DNA of 43,103 bases from Candidatus Alistipes intestinigallinarum (lineage in GTDB: Bacteria > Bacteroidota > Bacteroidia > Bacteroidales > Rikenellaceae): the NCBI GenBank assembly GCA_019115745.1, contig DXDA01000037.1, positions 1 to 43,103 of the forward strand, in the 5' to 3' direction. Made by a program: the position numbers and the translations under genes. Positions 32,972 to 40,621 of the stretch are shown here, in pieces. Below the pieces are notes generated by a model, which saw nothing but the letters and a program-made list of their open reading frames with translations, was not told the origin of the DNA and did no database searches. Numbering within the stretch: position 1 is the stretch's first letter; each line of letters starts with the position of its first letter.

Positions 32972-34096
32972 ATGAAAAAGATATTGATCTGTGCGGCCCT
33001 GTTTCTGGCCATGGGCTGTAACAAGGATGAAGGCGATTCGAATCCGGGGGTTCCGTCCATCACCCGGATCCGGACCGAGGCCGGTACGGTCACCTATGCC
33101 AAACGCGGCATGAGCGTGGAGATCGACGGCAAAAATCTGATCAAGGTCAACTCCGTGACGTTCAATGGTTGCGAGGCTGATTTGAGCGTGGCGGTTATTG
33201 CCCAACAGCGAATTCTGCTGGCAATACCCGATGATGCTCCGACGATTGCCGACGGACCTGTGACCGATGAGGTGGTGGTGTCGACCGATGGCGGCGAGGC
33301 GCGGAGCAAACTGATTCTGCTGCCGCCGGAGCCGGTTCTTACCTCGTTAAGCAATACGATGCCCGAGGTGGGGGAAACGATCGTTATCGGAGGCGAGAAT
33401 CTCTTCTATGTCCAGGAGGTCCAGTTCCCGGGGCGTCGGATCTTCACAGTCACCGATTTTACAGTTTCGGAAGAAGGCTCGCAGATTGAGGTGACCGTTC
33501 CCGAGGGTTACGACCCTTCGAAGGGGGATATCCGGGTGGTGACCCTCAGTGGCGAGGCGGCCATTACGCCGGATGTTCCCGAAGAGCCCGAGGAACCGCT
33601 GCCTGATGAACCGTTGACCGTGACGGAATTGAAGTATCTGCCCGATGTTTCGTACGCATCCTGGGAGGTAAAGGAGAATCTCCAGGAGGGAGATCTGGTT
33701 TATGTCGACCGTACGACGATGACCTTCTCCTCCATTCCCGAATTCTACAAGGGTTCCCTGTGGATCAGCACGGCCGTGGACAGTCGAGGTTACATCAACG
33801 AGGAGGAGCCGCTCGTTTCGTTCCGGGTCAATCGAACCTGCGACGTCTACATTGCCTATAATAAAGGTACGGTTGGTTGGGTCAAATGGCTGCAGGACGG
33901 CACCTGGACGAGAATGGAAATCGACGCCGACAAGGAACTTCACGAGGAGATCAAGGTCGTTTCGACGCAGTTTCCCGACGGCGAGCCCGATACGTATTAC
34001 CTCTACAAGCGTCGTTTCGAGGCCGGAGTCATCGAACTGCGTGCGAATTCCAACCAGAAAAATACACGATCTCCCTATTTTGTCATTCTGAAATAG
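32972..34096 (+). CDS. TIG-domain surface glycan-binding lipoprotein 2 (paralogue)
   Basis: The predicted protein has 374 residues. It begins MKKILICAALFLAMGC with lipidated Cys16. The GTG at 32966 is a weaker start. Domain order repeats the previous gene: two TIG folds (TRIRTEAGTVTYAKRGMSVEI, then a second with VPEGYDPSKGD), an acidic Pro-rich linker (PDVPEEPEEPLPDEP) absent from the first copy, and the same C-terminal module (VYVDRTTMTFSSIPEFYKGS, FRVNRTCDVYIAYNKGT, YLYKRRFEAGVIELRANS). The pair probably arose by tandem duplication. Different linker lengths may let the two reach different parts of the glycan. Confidence 0.87.
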   Translation: MKKILICAALFLAMGCNKDEGDSNPGVPSITRIRTEAGTVTYAKRGMSVEIDGKNLIKVNSVTFNGCEADLSVAVIAQQRILLAIPDDAPTIADGPVTDEVVVSTDGGEARSKLILLPPEPVLTSLSNTMPEVGETIVIGGENLFYVQEVQFPGRRIFTVTDFTVSEEGSQIEVTVPEGYDPSKGDIRVVTLSGEAAITPDVPEEPEEPLPDEPLTVTELKYLPDVSYASWEVKENLQEGDLVYVDRTTMTFSSIPEFYKGSLWISTAVDSRGYINEEEPLVSFRVNRTCDVYIAYNKGTVGWVKWLQDGTWTRMEIDADKELHEEIKVVSTQFPDGEPDTYYLYKRRFEAGVIELRANSNQKNTRSPYFVILK

Positions 34097-34104
34097 CATG
34101 AACC

Positions 34105-35517
34105 ATGAAAAAATCCTGGATATATCTTTTGCCAATGCTTGCCTTGCTCTCCTGCAGCAAGGATGAGACTCCCGAACCTACATCGAACATTCCTCCGTTG
34201 GAAGCCGAGATGTTGCCCGGGGGATGGCCCGAACCGGTTGTTCCGAACCTGAACGGCGCTGCGGCCCATTTCAATACGTATGTTGACTTCAGCTCCTACT
34301 GGAACTCCACGGCGATGAACCAGTTCCAGCGGGCGGGATACAAGTTCGTTCGAATGGGAGCTCCCTGGCACGATGTGGAGACGATCAAGGGCGTCTACAG
34401 TTTCCGGGGCAACTCCAGTTACCAGCCGGGTTACGACCGGGCGTTTCAGGCCTTCTTCAAGCGGGGAATCCGCCCGATCTTCTGCATGGGTTTCGGAAAT
34501 ACGCTTTATGGACAGTCCCAAACCGTTCCGATCACCTCCGAGGAGGGGCTCAACGGCTTTGCCAACTATTGCAAGGCCATGATGAAGAAATACCGCGACT
34601 ACAACCCGATTATCGAGATCTGGAACGAACCGAATCTTTCCGGTTTCGGCAGCTATACGGCCGAGCAGTATGTCGAGTTGGTGCGTCGGTGTCGTGAAGC
34701 GGTTTTTGAGGGTTGGAGCGAGGACCGGAATACGGACGGACTGGAGAAGCCGCTCATTATCGGTCCGGTGGTTTCGAACGGCTGGGCCCGGGGAAACATG
34801 TTTGACCGTTGCCTCGATGCAGGGCTGCTGGATGTGGTGGACGGCGTGTCGTACCACCCCTATACGGACCTGAGCTCTTCGGCGGATCGTCGAATTCCCG
34901 AGAACATTGTCTCTTCGACGGCGGCGATGAAGGAGGAGCTGGCACGCCGGGGGCATCCGGATTTTCCGATCGTCTTTACGGAGTGGGGTTGGTCGACGAG
35001 TCTGCCGATGACCTTCGAAACCGGCGCCATCGATTATGAGACGCAGGCCAAGTACCATGTCCGCATGTTGATCATGGGCTACTACATCGGTATCAATATC
35101 AACTGTATCTATTCGCTCGACGACGCCCGAAACGAGGAAGAGCGTCCGAACATTCTGGCCAAACATTACGGGATGTTCTCCACGACGGGAGAGAATTTCC
35201 ATAAGATGATGGTTGCCAAGCCTTCGGTTGCTGCCGTAACGAAGTTCACCGAAAGTTTGCGGGGCTGTGCATACGTCGAACGGGTGAACATGGGTGACGA
35301 GGGCGATCTGGACTCCTCGAAGGACTGGTGTCTGGTGTTCCGGAATCCGTTGAGCGGTGAGGCGAAGGTGGCGGTCTGGACCGTCGAGAGCGGGGTCAAA
35401 AAGACCTCTCCCGATCTGATGCCGTTGCTGGGCCTCTCCAAATCCGTTGTGGTGGAGTTTACGGACATGCCGGTTTATGTTCCGATTGAAGGGTATGTCC
35501 CCCCACAGGATGAATAG
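34105..35517 (+). CDS. Clan GH-A glycoside hydrolase lipoprotein (GH39/GH5-like)
   Basis: The predicted protein has 470 residues. Lipoprotein signal ends LALLSC with Cys17. A (beta/alpha)8 barrel (about 60-400) shows the two retaining GH-A landmarks: EIWNEPN with acid/base Glu175 after strand 4, and VFTEWGW with nucleophile Glu293 after strand 7. YHPYTD (250-255) supplies the conserved His/Tyr after strand 6. The pattern is nearest to GH39-like and related endo-acting families, but I cannot fix the number. A C-terminal beta domain (400-470) follows. Lipid anchoring suggests a cell-surface endo-enzyme that makes fragments for SusCD. It starts 8 nt after the TIG lipoprotein gene. Confidence 0.85.
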   Translation: MKKSWIYLLPMLALLSCSKDETPEPTSNIPPLEAEMLPGGWPEPVVPNLNGAAAHFNTYVDFSSYWNSTAMNQFQRAGYKFVRMGAPWHDVETIKGVYSFRGNSSYQPGYDRAFQAFFKRGIRPIFCMGFGNTLYGQSQTVPITSEEGLNGFANYCKAMMKKYRDYNPIIEIWNEPNLSGFGSYTAEQYVELVRRCREAVFEGWSEDRNTDGLEKPLIIGPVVSNGWARGNMFDRCLDAGLLDVVDGVSYHPYTDLSSSADRRIPENIVSSTAAMKEELARRGHPDFPIVFTEWGWSTSLPMTFETGAIDYETQAKYHVRMLIMGYYIGININCIYSLDDARNEEERPNILAKHYGMFSTTGENFHKMMVAKPSVAAVTKFTESLRGCAYVERVNMGDEGDLDSSKDWCLVFRNPLSGEAKVAVWTVESGVKKTSPDLMPLLGLSKSVVVEFTDMPVYVPIEGYVPPQDE

Positions 35518-35539
35518 CAGAGATAAACCGTTTTTATTT

Positions 35540-35570
35540 CGGTTGCCGGGGTATATCGCCCCGGCAACCG
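35540..35570 (+). promoter_or_regulatory. Intercistronic 12-bp hairpin in the PUL
   Basis: CGGTTGCCGGGG (35540-35551) pairs perfectly with CCCCGGCAACCG (35559-35570) around a 7-nt AT-rich loop. No T-run follows. It separates the lipoprotein genes from GH28/GH92 in the only sizeable gap of that part of the PUL, so it may be a processing or stability element, or a partial terminator. Confidence 0.7.
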
Positions 35571-35588
35571 GTTCCTGGAATTCAAGAT

Positions 35589-37091
35589 ATGAAGAAAACG
35601 CTTTTCATCATCCTTCTCGTCGTCTTCTCGTTTCCCGTCCGGGCCGTTGAACTCAACATCCTCGATTTCGGAGCCCGACGTTCGGACTCGGAACTTTCGA
35701 CGCAGGCAATCCAGCGGGCGATTGACAGTTGCAGTGCTGCAGGCGGCGGCCGGGTGATTGTTCCGTCCGGGACTTTCCGGACCGGAACGTTGTTGTTGCG
35801 GGATCGGGTCGAGCTGCACCTCTCCCGGAACGCGATCTTGCTGGGTAGCGATCGGCTGGAGGACTATCCGTTCCTGGACGTGCGCTTCAAGACCCGGTTT
35901 GTGGACAAAAGCTATTATACGGGTCGCCGGGAGATATTGCGTTATCGGGCCTTGTTGTTTGCTGAAGGGTGCCGGGAAATTGCCCTGACGGGCGAGGGTT
36001 GCGTGGATGGCAACGGAGGCGCCAAACCCTTCCAATTGGGAAACGATGCTGGCTCCCGGGCGAGTTTGGAGCGTCCGATCCTGATTCTGATGATCGATTG
36101 CCGGGAGATCTCCTTGCGGAATGTCCGGTTGCGCAATTCCGCCTATTGGATGCAGTGTTATCTGGCGTGTGACGGGGTGAAGGTCTCCGGAATCCGGGTT
36201 TTCAACCATTGCAACTTCAACAACGACGGGATTGACATCGATTCCAGAAACGTGTGGATCGAAGACTGCGAGTTCGATACGGACGATGATGCGATTTGCC
36301 TGAAAAGCCACGACCCGGACCGTTGGTGCGAGCAGGTAGTCATCCGAAACTGTACGGTGCGTTCCAATTGCAACGGAGTAAAACTCGGGACGGGTTCTTT
36401 GGGAGGCTTCCGCAACATCCGGATCGAAAATATCCACCTCAGGGCAGCTTCGCGGGATCGGATCCGCCATTGGCAGCGCACTTTGGAGCATATCGACCAT
36501 CCGAATACAATGTTGTCGGGACTTGCCGTGGAGACTGTCGACGGGGGTGTGAGTGAGAATATCGAAGCGGTGAATCTCTGGATGGAGCAGGTCCAGACCC
36601 CGATTTTCATCAAGTTGGGCAATCGCATGTCTCGTGAAGACACCCTGCAGACTTCGCTGCGGAATATTCGGATTTCGAATGTCCGGGCCACGAGCCATAG
36701 CCGGATATGCAGCAGTATTACCGGTTGGCCCGGTCATCCCGTGGAGAACGTTTCGCTCTCCAATATCCATCTTCGGACGACCGGCGGAACCCCGGCGGAT
36801 GAGGTTGTGACGAGTGTCCCGGAGTGCGAAACGGAGTACCCGGAAAACAACATGTTCGGATTTACGCTTCCGGCGAGCGGCCTTTGGGCCCGGCATGTCG
36901 CGGGACTTCATGTCGAGAATGCCTGCTTTGAGATTTGCACGCCGGATGCCCGTCCGGATGTTGTGCTGCAACGGGTTGCGGATGCCGGTCTTTCCCGTAT
37001 CCGGACCGGATCCGAATCGCGGTGCGCCGTTCTGCGAATCGACTCCTGCCAGCGGGTCGATTGTGATGCTTCGCTTGTCTTATCCCATTGA
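35589..37091 (+). CDS. GH28 family galacturonidase-like enzyme
   Basis: The predicted protein has 500 residues with a signal peptide (1-19) and a right-handed beta-helix. GH28 landmarks: NILDFGARRSD near the start, NNDGIDIDS (211-219; Asp213 in the NTD position), DTDDDAICLKS (230-240; the Asp pair D233/D234), and SNCNGVKLGT (259-268), which replaces the canonical GHG His by Asn262. This replacement is common in a subset of Bacteroidetes GH28 proteins thought to be exo-acting on pectic or rhamnogalacturonan substrates. Periplasmic location is inferred. GH92 follows 8 nt later. Confidence 0.88.
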   Translation: MKKTLFIILLVVFSFPVRAVELNILDFGARRSDSELSTQAIQRAIDSCSAAGGGRVIVPSGTFRTGTLLLRDRVELHLSRNAILLGSDRLEDYPFLDVRFKTRFVDKSYYTGRREILRYRALLFAEGCREIALTGEGCVDGNGGAKPFQLGNDAGSRASLERPILILMIDCREISLRNVRLRNSAYWMQCYLACDGVKVSGIRVFNHCNFNNDGIDIDSRNVWIEDCEFDTDDDAICLKSHDPDRWCEQVVIRNCTVRSNCNGVKLGTGSLGGFRNIRIENIHLRAASRDRIRHWQRTLEHIDHPNTMLSGLAVETVDGGVSENIEAVNLWMEQVQTPIFIKLGNRMSREDTLQTSLRNIRISNVRATSHSRICSSITGWPGHPVENVSLSNIHLRTTGGTPADEVVTSVPECETEYPENNMFGFTLPASGLWARHVAGLHVENACFEICTPDARPDVVLQRVADAGLSRIRTGSESRCAVLRIDSCQRVDCDASLVLSH

Positions 37092-37099
37092 AAAGAACC

Positions 37100-39337
37100 A
37101 TGAGAGCCTTATTTCTGATTGTACTGGCCGCCTTTCTGAGTGGCTGCGAAGATAGAGAGTTTCCGAACCGGGAGTTTACGCCTGCGGCGTGGGTCGACCC
37201 TTTTATCGGGGTGGAGATCGGCAATACATTGCCGGGTGCCGCTCTTCCGTTCGGGATGGTGCGTTTGAGTCCCGACGTTGCGCCTCCGAATCATACGACC
37301 GGTTACCGTTCGGATCGTCCGATTCGGGGCTTCAGCCACAACCACCTCAGCGGTACGGGCGGCGGGGCCCGTTACGGAAATGTGCTTGTCATTCCACAAA
37401 CCGGTCCCTGGACGCTTTTTCCGGAGCCGGAACGCTCTGATGAGTATGCGCGTCCGGGTTATTATTCCGTGCTTTTGAAAGAACACGGCACGGAGATCCG
37501 TTGCGAACTGACTGCTACGGAACGGGTGGGCGTCCATCGGTATACGTTTTCCAAACCGTCCGATCCGTTGACGAACGATGAATTGCTGCGTGGGTATGTT
37601 CCGCTGGCGGAGATTCAGGGACGGGTGCTGATCGACGCCTCTGCCATTATCAACATGGTTGATGCGGAAGCAACGCACAATGTCAAGAGCCGGGTGCGGA
37701 TCCTTTCCGACCGGGAAATCGAGGGTTACGGACGTTTCCGCGGAGGTTGGGGTGGCGAGAATCCCTATGCGGTCTATTTTGCGGCCCGTTTTAACCGACC
37801 TTTCGACCGGTGTGGAACCTGGAAGGGCGAATCTGTTTCATCCGATTCGCTTCGTGAAGGCATTGATGTCGGGGCCTGGGGCGAGTTTGTTCTGCCGCAG
37901 CAGGGATGTGTGGAGTTGCAGGTTGCCATCTCCTATATCAGTGAGGCGCAGGCCTGGCGGAACCTTGAAGCTGCCGATGTCCGGGATTTTGATTCCGTCC
38001 GCGAAGCGGCCGACAGCGTATGGAACCGGGCTCTTTCCGTGATTCGCGTCGAAGGGGGGAGCCCCGAGCAGAAAACGGTTTTCTATACGGGCCTTTATCA
38101 TGCGCTGACCATGCCGACCAATCTGGGATGGGATGAAAATCCGCAATGGCAGGACGGCGAACGCCATTTCTGGGATTTCTATACGTTGTGGGATACGTAT
38201 CGTACGGTCATGCCGCTCTATACGTTGATTTTTCCCGAGCGGCAGCGGGAGATCATTCGCTGTCTGCTGGATATATACGAGCATCGGGGCTGGCTTCCTG
38301 ATGCCTGGACGGCGGGCGATTACGCCTATGTCCAGGGCGGGAGCAATGCTGATGTGGTGATTGCCGACGCCGTGGTGAAGGGGCTGGGCGGATTTGATGT
38401 CGAACGGGCCTATGCGGCAGTCAAGAAGAATGCGGAGGTCATGTCGGACAATCCTTATAAATACGGACGGGATCTTTACGAGTATGAGAAATACGGTTAT
38501 CTGTCCACTCAGGTCAAGAATGGCAGTTCCAAATCGTTGGAGTATGCCTACAATGATTTTTGTGTAGGTCAGGTTGCGGCGGCTCTGGGATACGGGAAGG
38601 ATCGGACGAAATATGAGGATCGCTCGGGAAGTTGGCGGAATTTGTTCGATCCGCAGACCCGATTCTTTTGGGCCAAGGATCTCGAAGGGAATTGGGCTCC
38701 AGGTTTTTCCCCGACGTTCCGGCGCCCGGATTATTGGAACGGGCCCTATTTTTATGAGGGCACCCCGTGGAACTATGCCACGTATGTTCCGCACGACATG
38801 CGAAGCCTGATTGAAGAGCATGGAGGCGCTGAACCGTTTGTCGCTTTTTTGGACGAGTTGTTTGACGGCGGACATTACGAGATCGGGAACGAACCGGGAT
38901 TCCTGACTCCCTATCTTTATCATTATGCCGGGCGCCCCGATCGTTCCGCCGAGCGGGTCAGGGCCTTGCTCGAAGAGTTTCGGGTTGGCCGCCGGGGGCT
39001 TCCGGGGCAGGATGATTCGGGAGCAATGTCGGCATGGTACCTGTTTGGTGCGATGGGCTTTTTCCCGGTTGCGGGTCAGGATGTCTACCTGATTGGGTCT
39101 CCGATTTTCGAGGAGAGTACCCTGATGTTGGAAGGAGGCAAACGGTTTACGGTAAAGGCCCCGGGAGTTTCGCGGACGAATCGCTATGTGTGTGGCGCGA
39201 CGCTGAATGGTAAAGACTGGAATCGATGCTGGTTTACGCATTCGGATTTGCTTCAGGGCGGGGAATTGGTCTTGGAAATGGGACCTGTTTCGACGGGTTG
39301 GGGACGTGAGTTGCCTCCTCCGTCCCTGAGCGATTGA
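37100..39337 (+). CDS. GH92 family alpha-mannosidase lipoprotein
   Basis: The predicted protein has 745 residues. Lipoprotein signal MRALFLIVLAAFLSGC has lipidated Cys16. The TTG at 37088 is rejected because it overlaps the GH28 stop. GH92 landmarks: VDPFIGVEIGNTLPGAALPF, GFSHNHLSGTG, FYTGLYHALTMPT, FWDFYTLWDTYRT, EGTPWNYATYVPHD, GNEPGFLTPYLYHYAG, and GQDDSGAMSAWY with Asp638/Asp639 at the catalytic base position. The family members are calcium-dependent exo alpha-mannosidases acting by inversion. The linkage specificity cannot be read here. It is the last gene of the PUL. Confidence 0.95.
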   Translation: MRALFLIVLAAFLSGCEDREFPNREFTPAAWVDPFIGVEIGNTLPGAALPFGMVRLSPDVAPPNHTTGYRSDRPIRGFSHNHLSGTGGGARYGNVLVIPQTGPWTLFPEPERSDEYARPGYYSVLLKEHGTEIRCELTATERVGVHRYTFSKPSDPLTNDELLRGYVPLAEIQGRVLIDASAIINMVDAEATHNVKSRVRILSDREIEGYGRFRGGWGGENPYAVYFAARFNRPFDRCGTWKGESVSSDSLREGIDVGAWGEFVLPQQGCVELQVAISYISEAQAWRNLEAADVRDFDSVREAADSVWNRALSVIRVEGGSPEQKTVFYTGLYHALTMPTNLGWDENPQWQDGERHFWDFYTLWDTYRTVMPLYTLIFPERQREIIRCLLDIYEHRGWLPDAWTAGDYAYVQGGSNADVVIADAVVKGLGGFDVERAYAAVKKNAEVMSDNPYKYGRDLYEYEKYGYLSTQVKNGSSKSLEYAYNDFCVGQVAAALGYGKDRTKYEDRSGSWRNLFDPQTRFFWAKDLEGNWAPGFSPTFRRPDYWNGPYFYEGTPWNYATYVPHDMRSLIEEHGGAEPFVAFLDELFDGGHYEIGNEPGFLTPYLYHYAGRPDRSAERVRALLEEFRVGRRGLPGQDDSGAMSAWYLFGAMGFFPVAGQDVYLIGSPIFEESTLMLEGGKRFTVKAPGVSRTNRYVCGATLNGKDWNRCWFTHSDLLQGGELVLEMGPVSTGWGRELPPPSLSD

Positions 39338-39653
39338 TTGTTGCATACTTATTCGTATGCTTCACAACATACGAAAGAGAGCGGCCGGACACTCCTTGAA
39401 CGGGGTTGTTCGGTCGTTTGTGTGTCCATACGGATCTTCCCCGGGTGTTCGATCTGCCGTGCAGTCGGTTACGGAATGCCGCCCAACGCTATTTCAAGTC
39501 CGTGAGCGATCTCGCCCCCTTCTTTCCCTCTCCCTCATCTTCCGCCTTCCGCCTCTCATCTTCCGCCTCATCATCATGCGGCCCTGCCCGCTGAAAAGGA
39601 AGAAGCGCGGCGCCCCCCCCCTCCCTCCACCACCTCCTCCTCTCGGAAAAAGC
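39338..39653. other. Gene-free region after the PUL
   Basis: A 6-bp hairpin GCATAC/GTATGC lies at 39343-39360 just after the GH92 stop, without a T-run. The rest is pyrimidine-rich (CTTCCGCCT repeated at about 39537-39566) and carries a run of nine C at 39613-39621. No coding features are seen. Confidence 0.6.
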
Positions 39654-39687
39654 AAAACCCCGTCGAACTTGCGTTCAACGGGGTTTT
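39654..39687 (-). terminator. Terminator of tRNA-Leu(CAG)
   Basis: A near-perfect stem, AAAACCCCGT-GAACTT/GCGTTC-ACGGGGTTTT, begins just after the tRNA 3' end. On the minus strand it ends GGGGTTTTGCTTTTT. Confidence 0.88.
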
Positions 39688-39690
39688 GAG

Positions 39691-39772
39691 TGCCCAGGAC
39701 AGGAATCGAACCTGCACGCCTTGCGGCACACGCACCTGAAACGTGCGCGTCTACCTATTCCGCCACCTGGGC
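39691..39772 (-). tRNA. tRNA-Leu (anticodon CAG)
   Basis: On the minus strand, acceptor stem GCCCAGG/CCTGGGC with discriminator A at 39691. The anticodon stem is CACGT/GCGTG with loop TTCAGGT, giving CAG. A class II variable arm (GCCGCAAGGC) and T-loop TTCGATT are present. CCA is not encoded. Confidence 0.95.
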
Positions 39773-39805
39773 ATTTTCCGGTGTCTTTTTCGGAATTGCG
39801 GTGTG

Positions 39806-39836
39806 CAAAAGTAATACTTTTTTTCTGAATCTGCAA
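39806..39836 (-). promoter_or_regulatory. Promoter of tRNA-Leu(CAG)
   Basis: On the minus strand TTG (39836-39834), 20 bp, then TACTTTTG (39813-39806). It lies 33 nt before the tRNA. Confidence 0.75.
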
Positions 39837-39855
39837 CCGTTTTTTCGAAAAAAAT

Positions 39856-40470
39856 CTATTTGCTGAAGAATTTGTACTGAAACAGAAGCAGATAGATTAC
39901 GGCTACGGAGATGTATGCGTCGGCCAAATTGAAGATTGCACCGAAGAAATAGTTGTTGCTGTCGACCAGGAACCGCAGCAGCCGCGGCACTCCGTTCCAT
40001 TGGAAGAGCGGGAAATAGAACATGTCCACGACCTTTCCCATCATGAATCCGGCATAGTGTCCGCCGAATTCCGCCACGCTGTAAGGGGTCGATTCGGAGA
40101 AGATCAACCCGTAGAATGCACTGTCGAGGATGTTGCCCATGGCTCCGGCAAAGATCAGCGCCAGTCCGACGATCACGCCTTTGGGAGTCTCTTCGCGTTT
40201 GCGGGTCAGGTGGTAGATCAGCCAGCCGATGAATCCGACCATCACGATGCGGAAGATCCCTAACAGGAGTTTTCCCCAGTCGAATCCGCTGCCGGTGTAG
40301 ATGTGCATACCGAATGCGGCGCCGTTGTTCTCGATGAAGCGGAGCTGGAACCAGTCGGAGAATACCAGGATCGACTCATCGAGGTGCATGTGGGTCTTGA
40401 CCCAGATTTTGAGTGCCTGGTCTGCTATGAGCAGCAGGACGACGAGCAGGGATATTTTTTTCAGATTCAT
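39856..40470 (-). CDS. lspA: Lipoprotein signal peptidase II
   Basis: The predicted protein of 204 residues has four TM segments (about 6-16, 66-86, 98-115, 180-198). It has the family motifs NGAAFG (49-54), GAMGNILDS (109-117), GKVVDMFYF with catalytic Asp149, and FNLADAYI with catalytic Asp184. Insertions between these motifs are typical of Bacteroidetes LspA. It removes the signal peptide from diacylated prolipoproteins at the inner membrane; this window alone encodes at least six lipoproteins. The start at ATG 40470 fits the family length. A longer frame from 40575 runs across the promoter. Confidence 0.96.
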   Translation of the reverse strand: MNLKKISLLVVLLLIADQALKIWVKTHMHLDESILVFSDWFQLRFIENNGAAFGMHIYTGSGFDWGKLLLGIFRIVMVGFIGWLIYHLTRKREETPKGVIVGLALIFAGAMGNILDSAFYGLIFSESTPYSVAEFGGHYAGFMMGKVVDMFYFPLFQWNGVPRLLRFLVDSNNYFFGAIFNLADAYISVAVIYLLLFQYKFFSK

Positions 40471-40492
40471 AAGTTTCGACTGTTGTGCGGGG

Positions 40493-40500
40493 CAAAAATA
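40493..40500 (-). promoter_or_regulatory. -7 box of lspA
   Basis: TATTTTTG on the minus strand (40500 to 40493) matches TAnnTTTG, 23 nt before ATG 40470. Confidence 0.6.
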
Positions 40501-40560
40501 CGAAAAAATATCTTTTTTTCGGGGAATGATGTATATTTTGCCGGAAATCGAAGGCTGATA

Positions 40561-40591
40561 TTTTGATTTTTGCAAAAAAACGATACCTTTG
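40561..40591 (+). promoter_or_regulatory. Promoter of the subtilisin-like protease gene
   Basis: TTTTG (40561-40565), 18 bp, then TACCTTTG (40584-40591). ATG 40622 lies 31 nt downstream. The alternative TTG start at 40589 overlaps the -7 box. Confidence 0.65.
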
Positions 40592-40621
40592 AAATCTTAC
40601 TTCACTTCAAGAGAAACGCGT

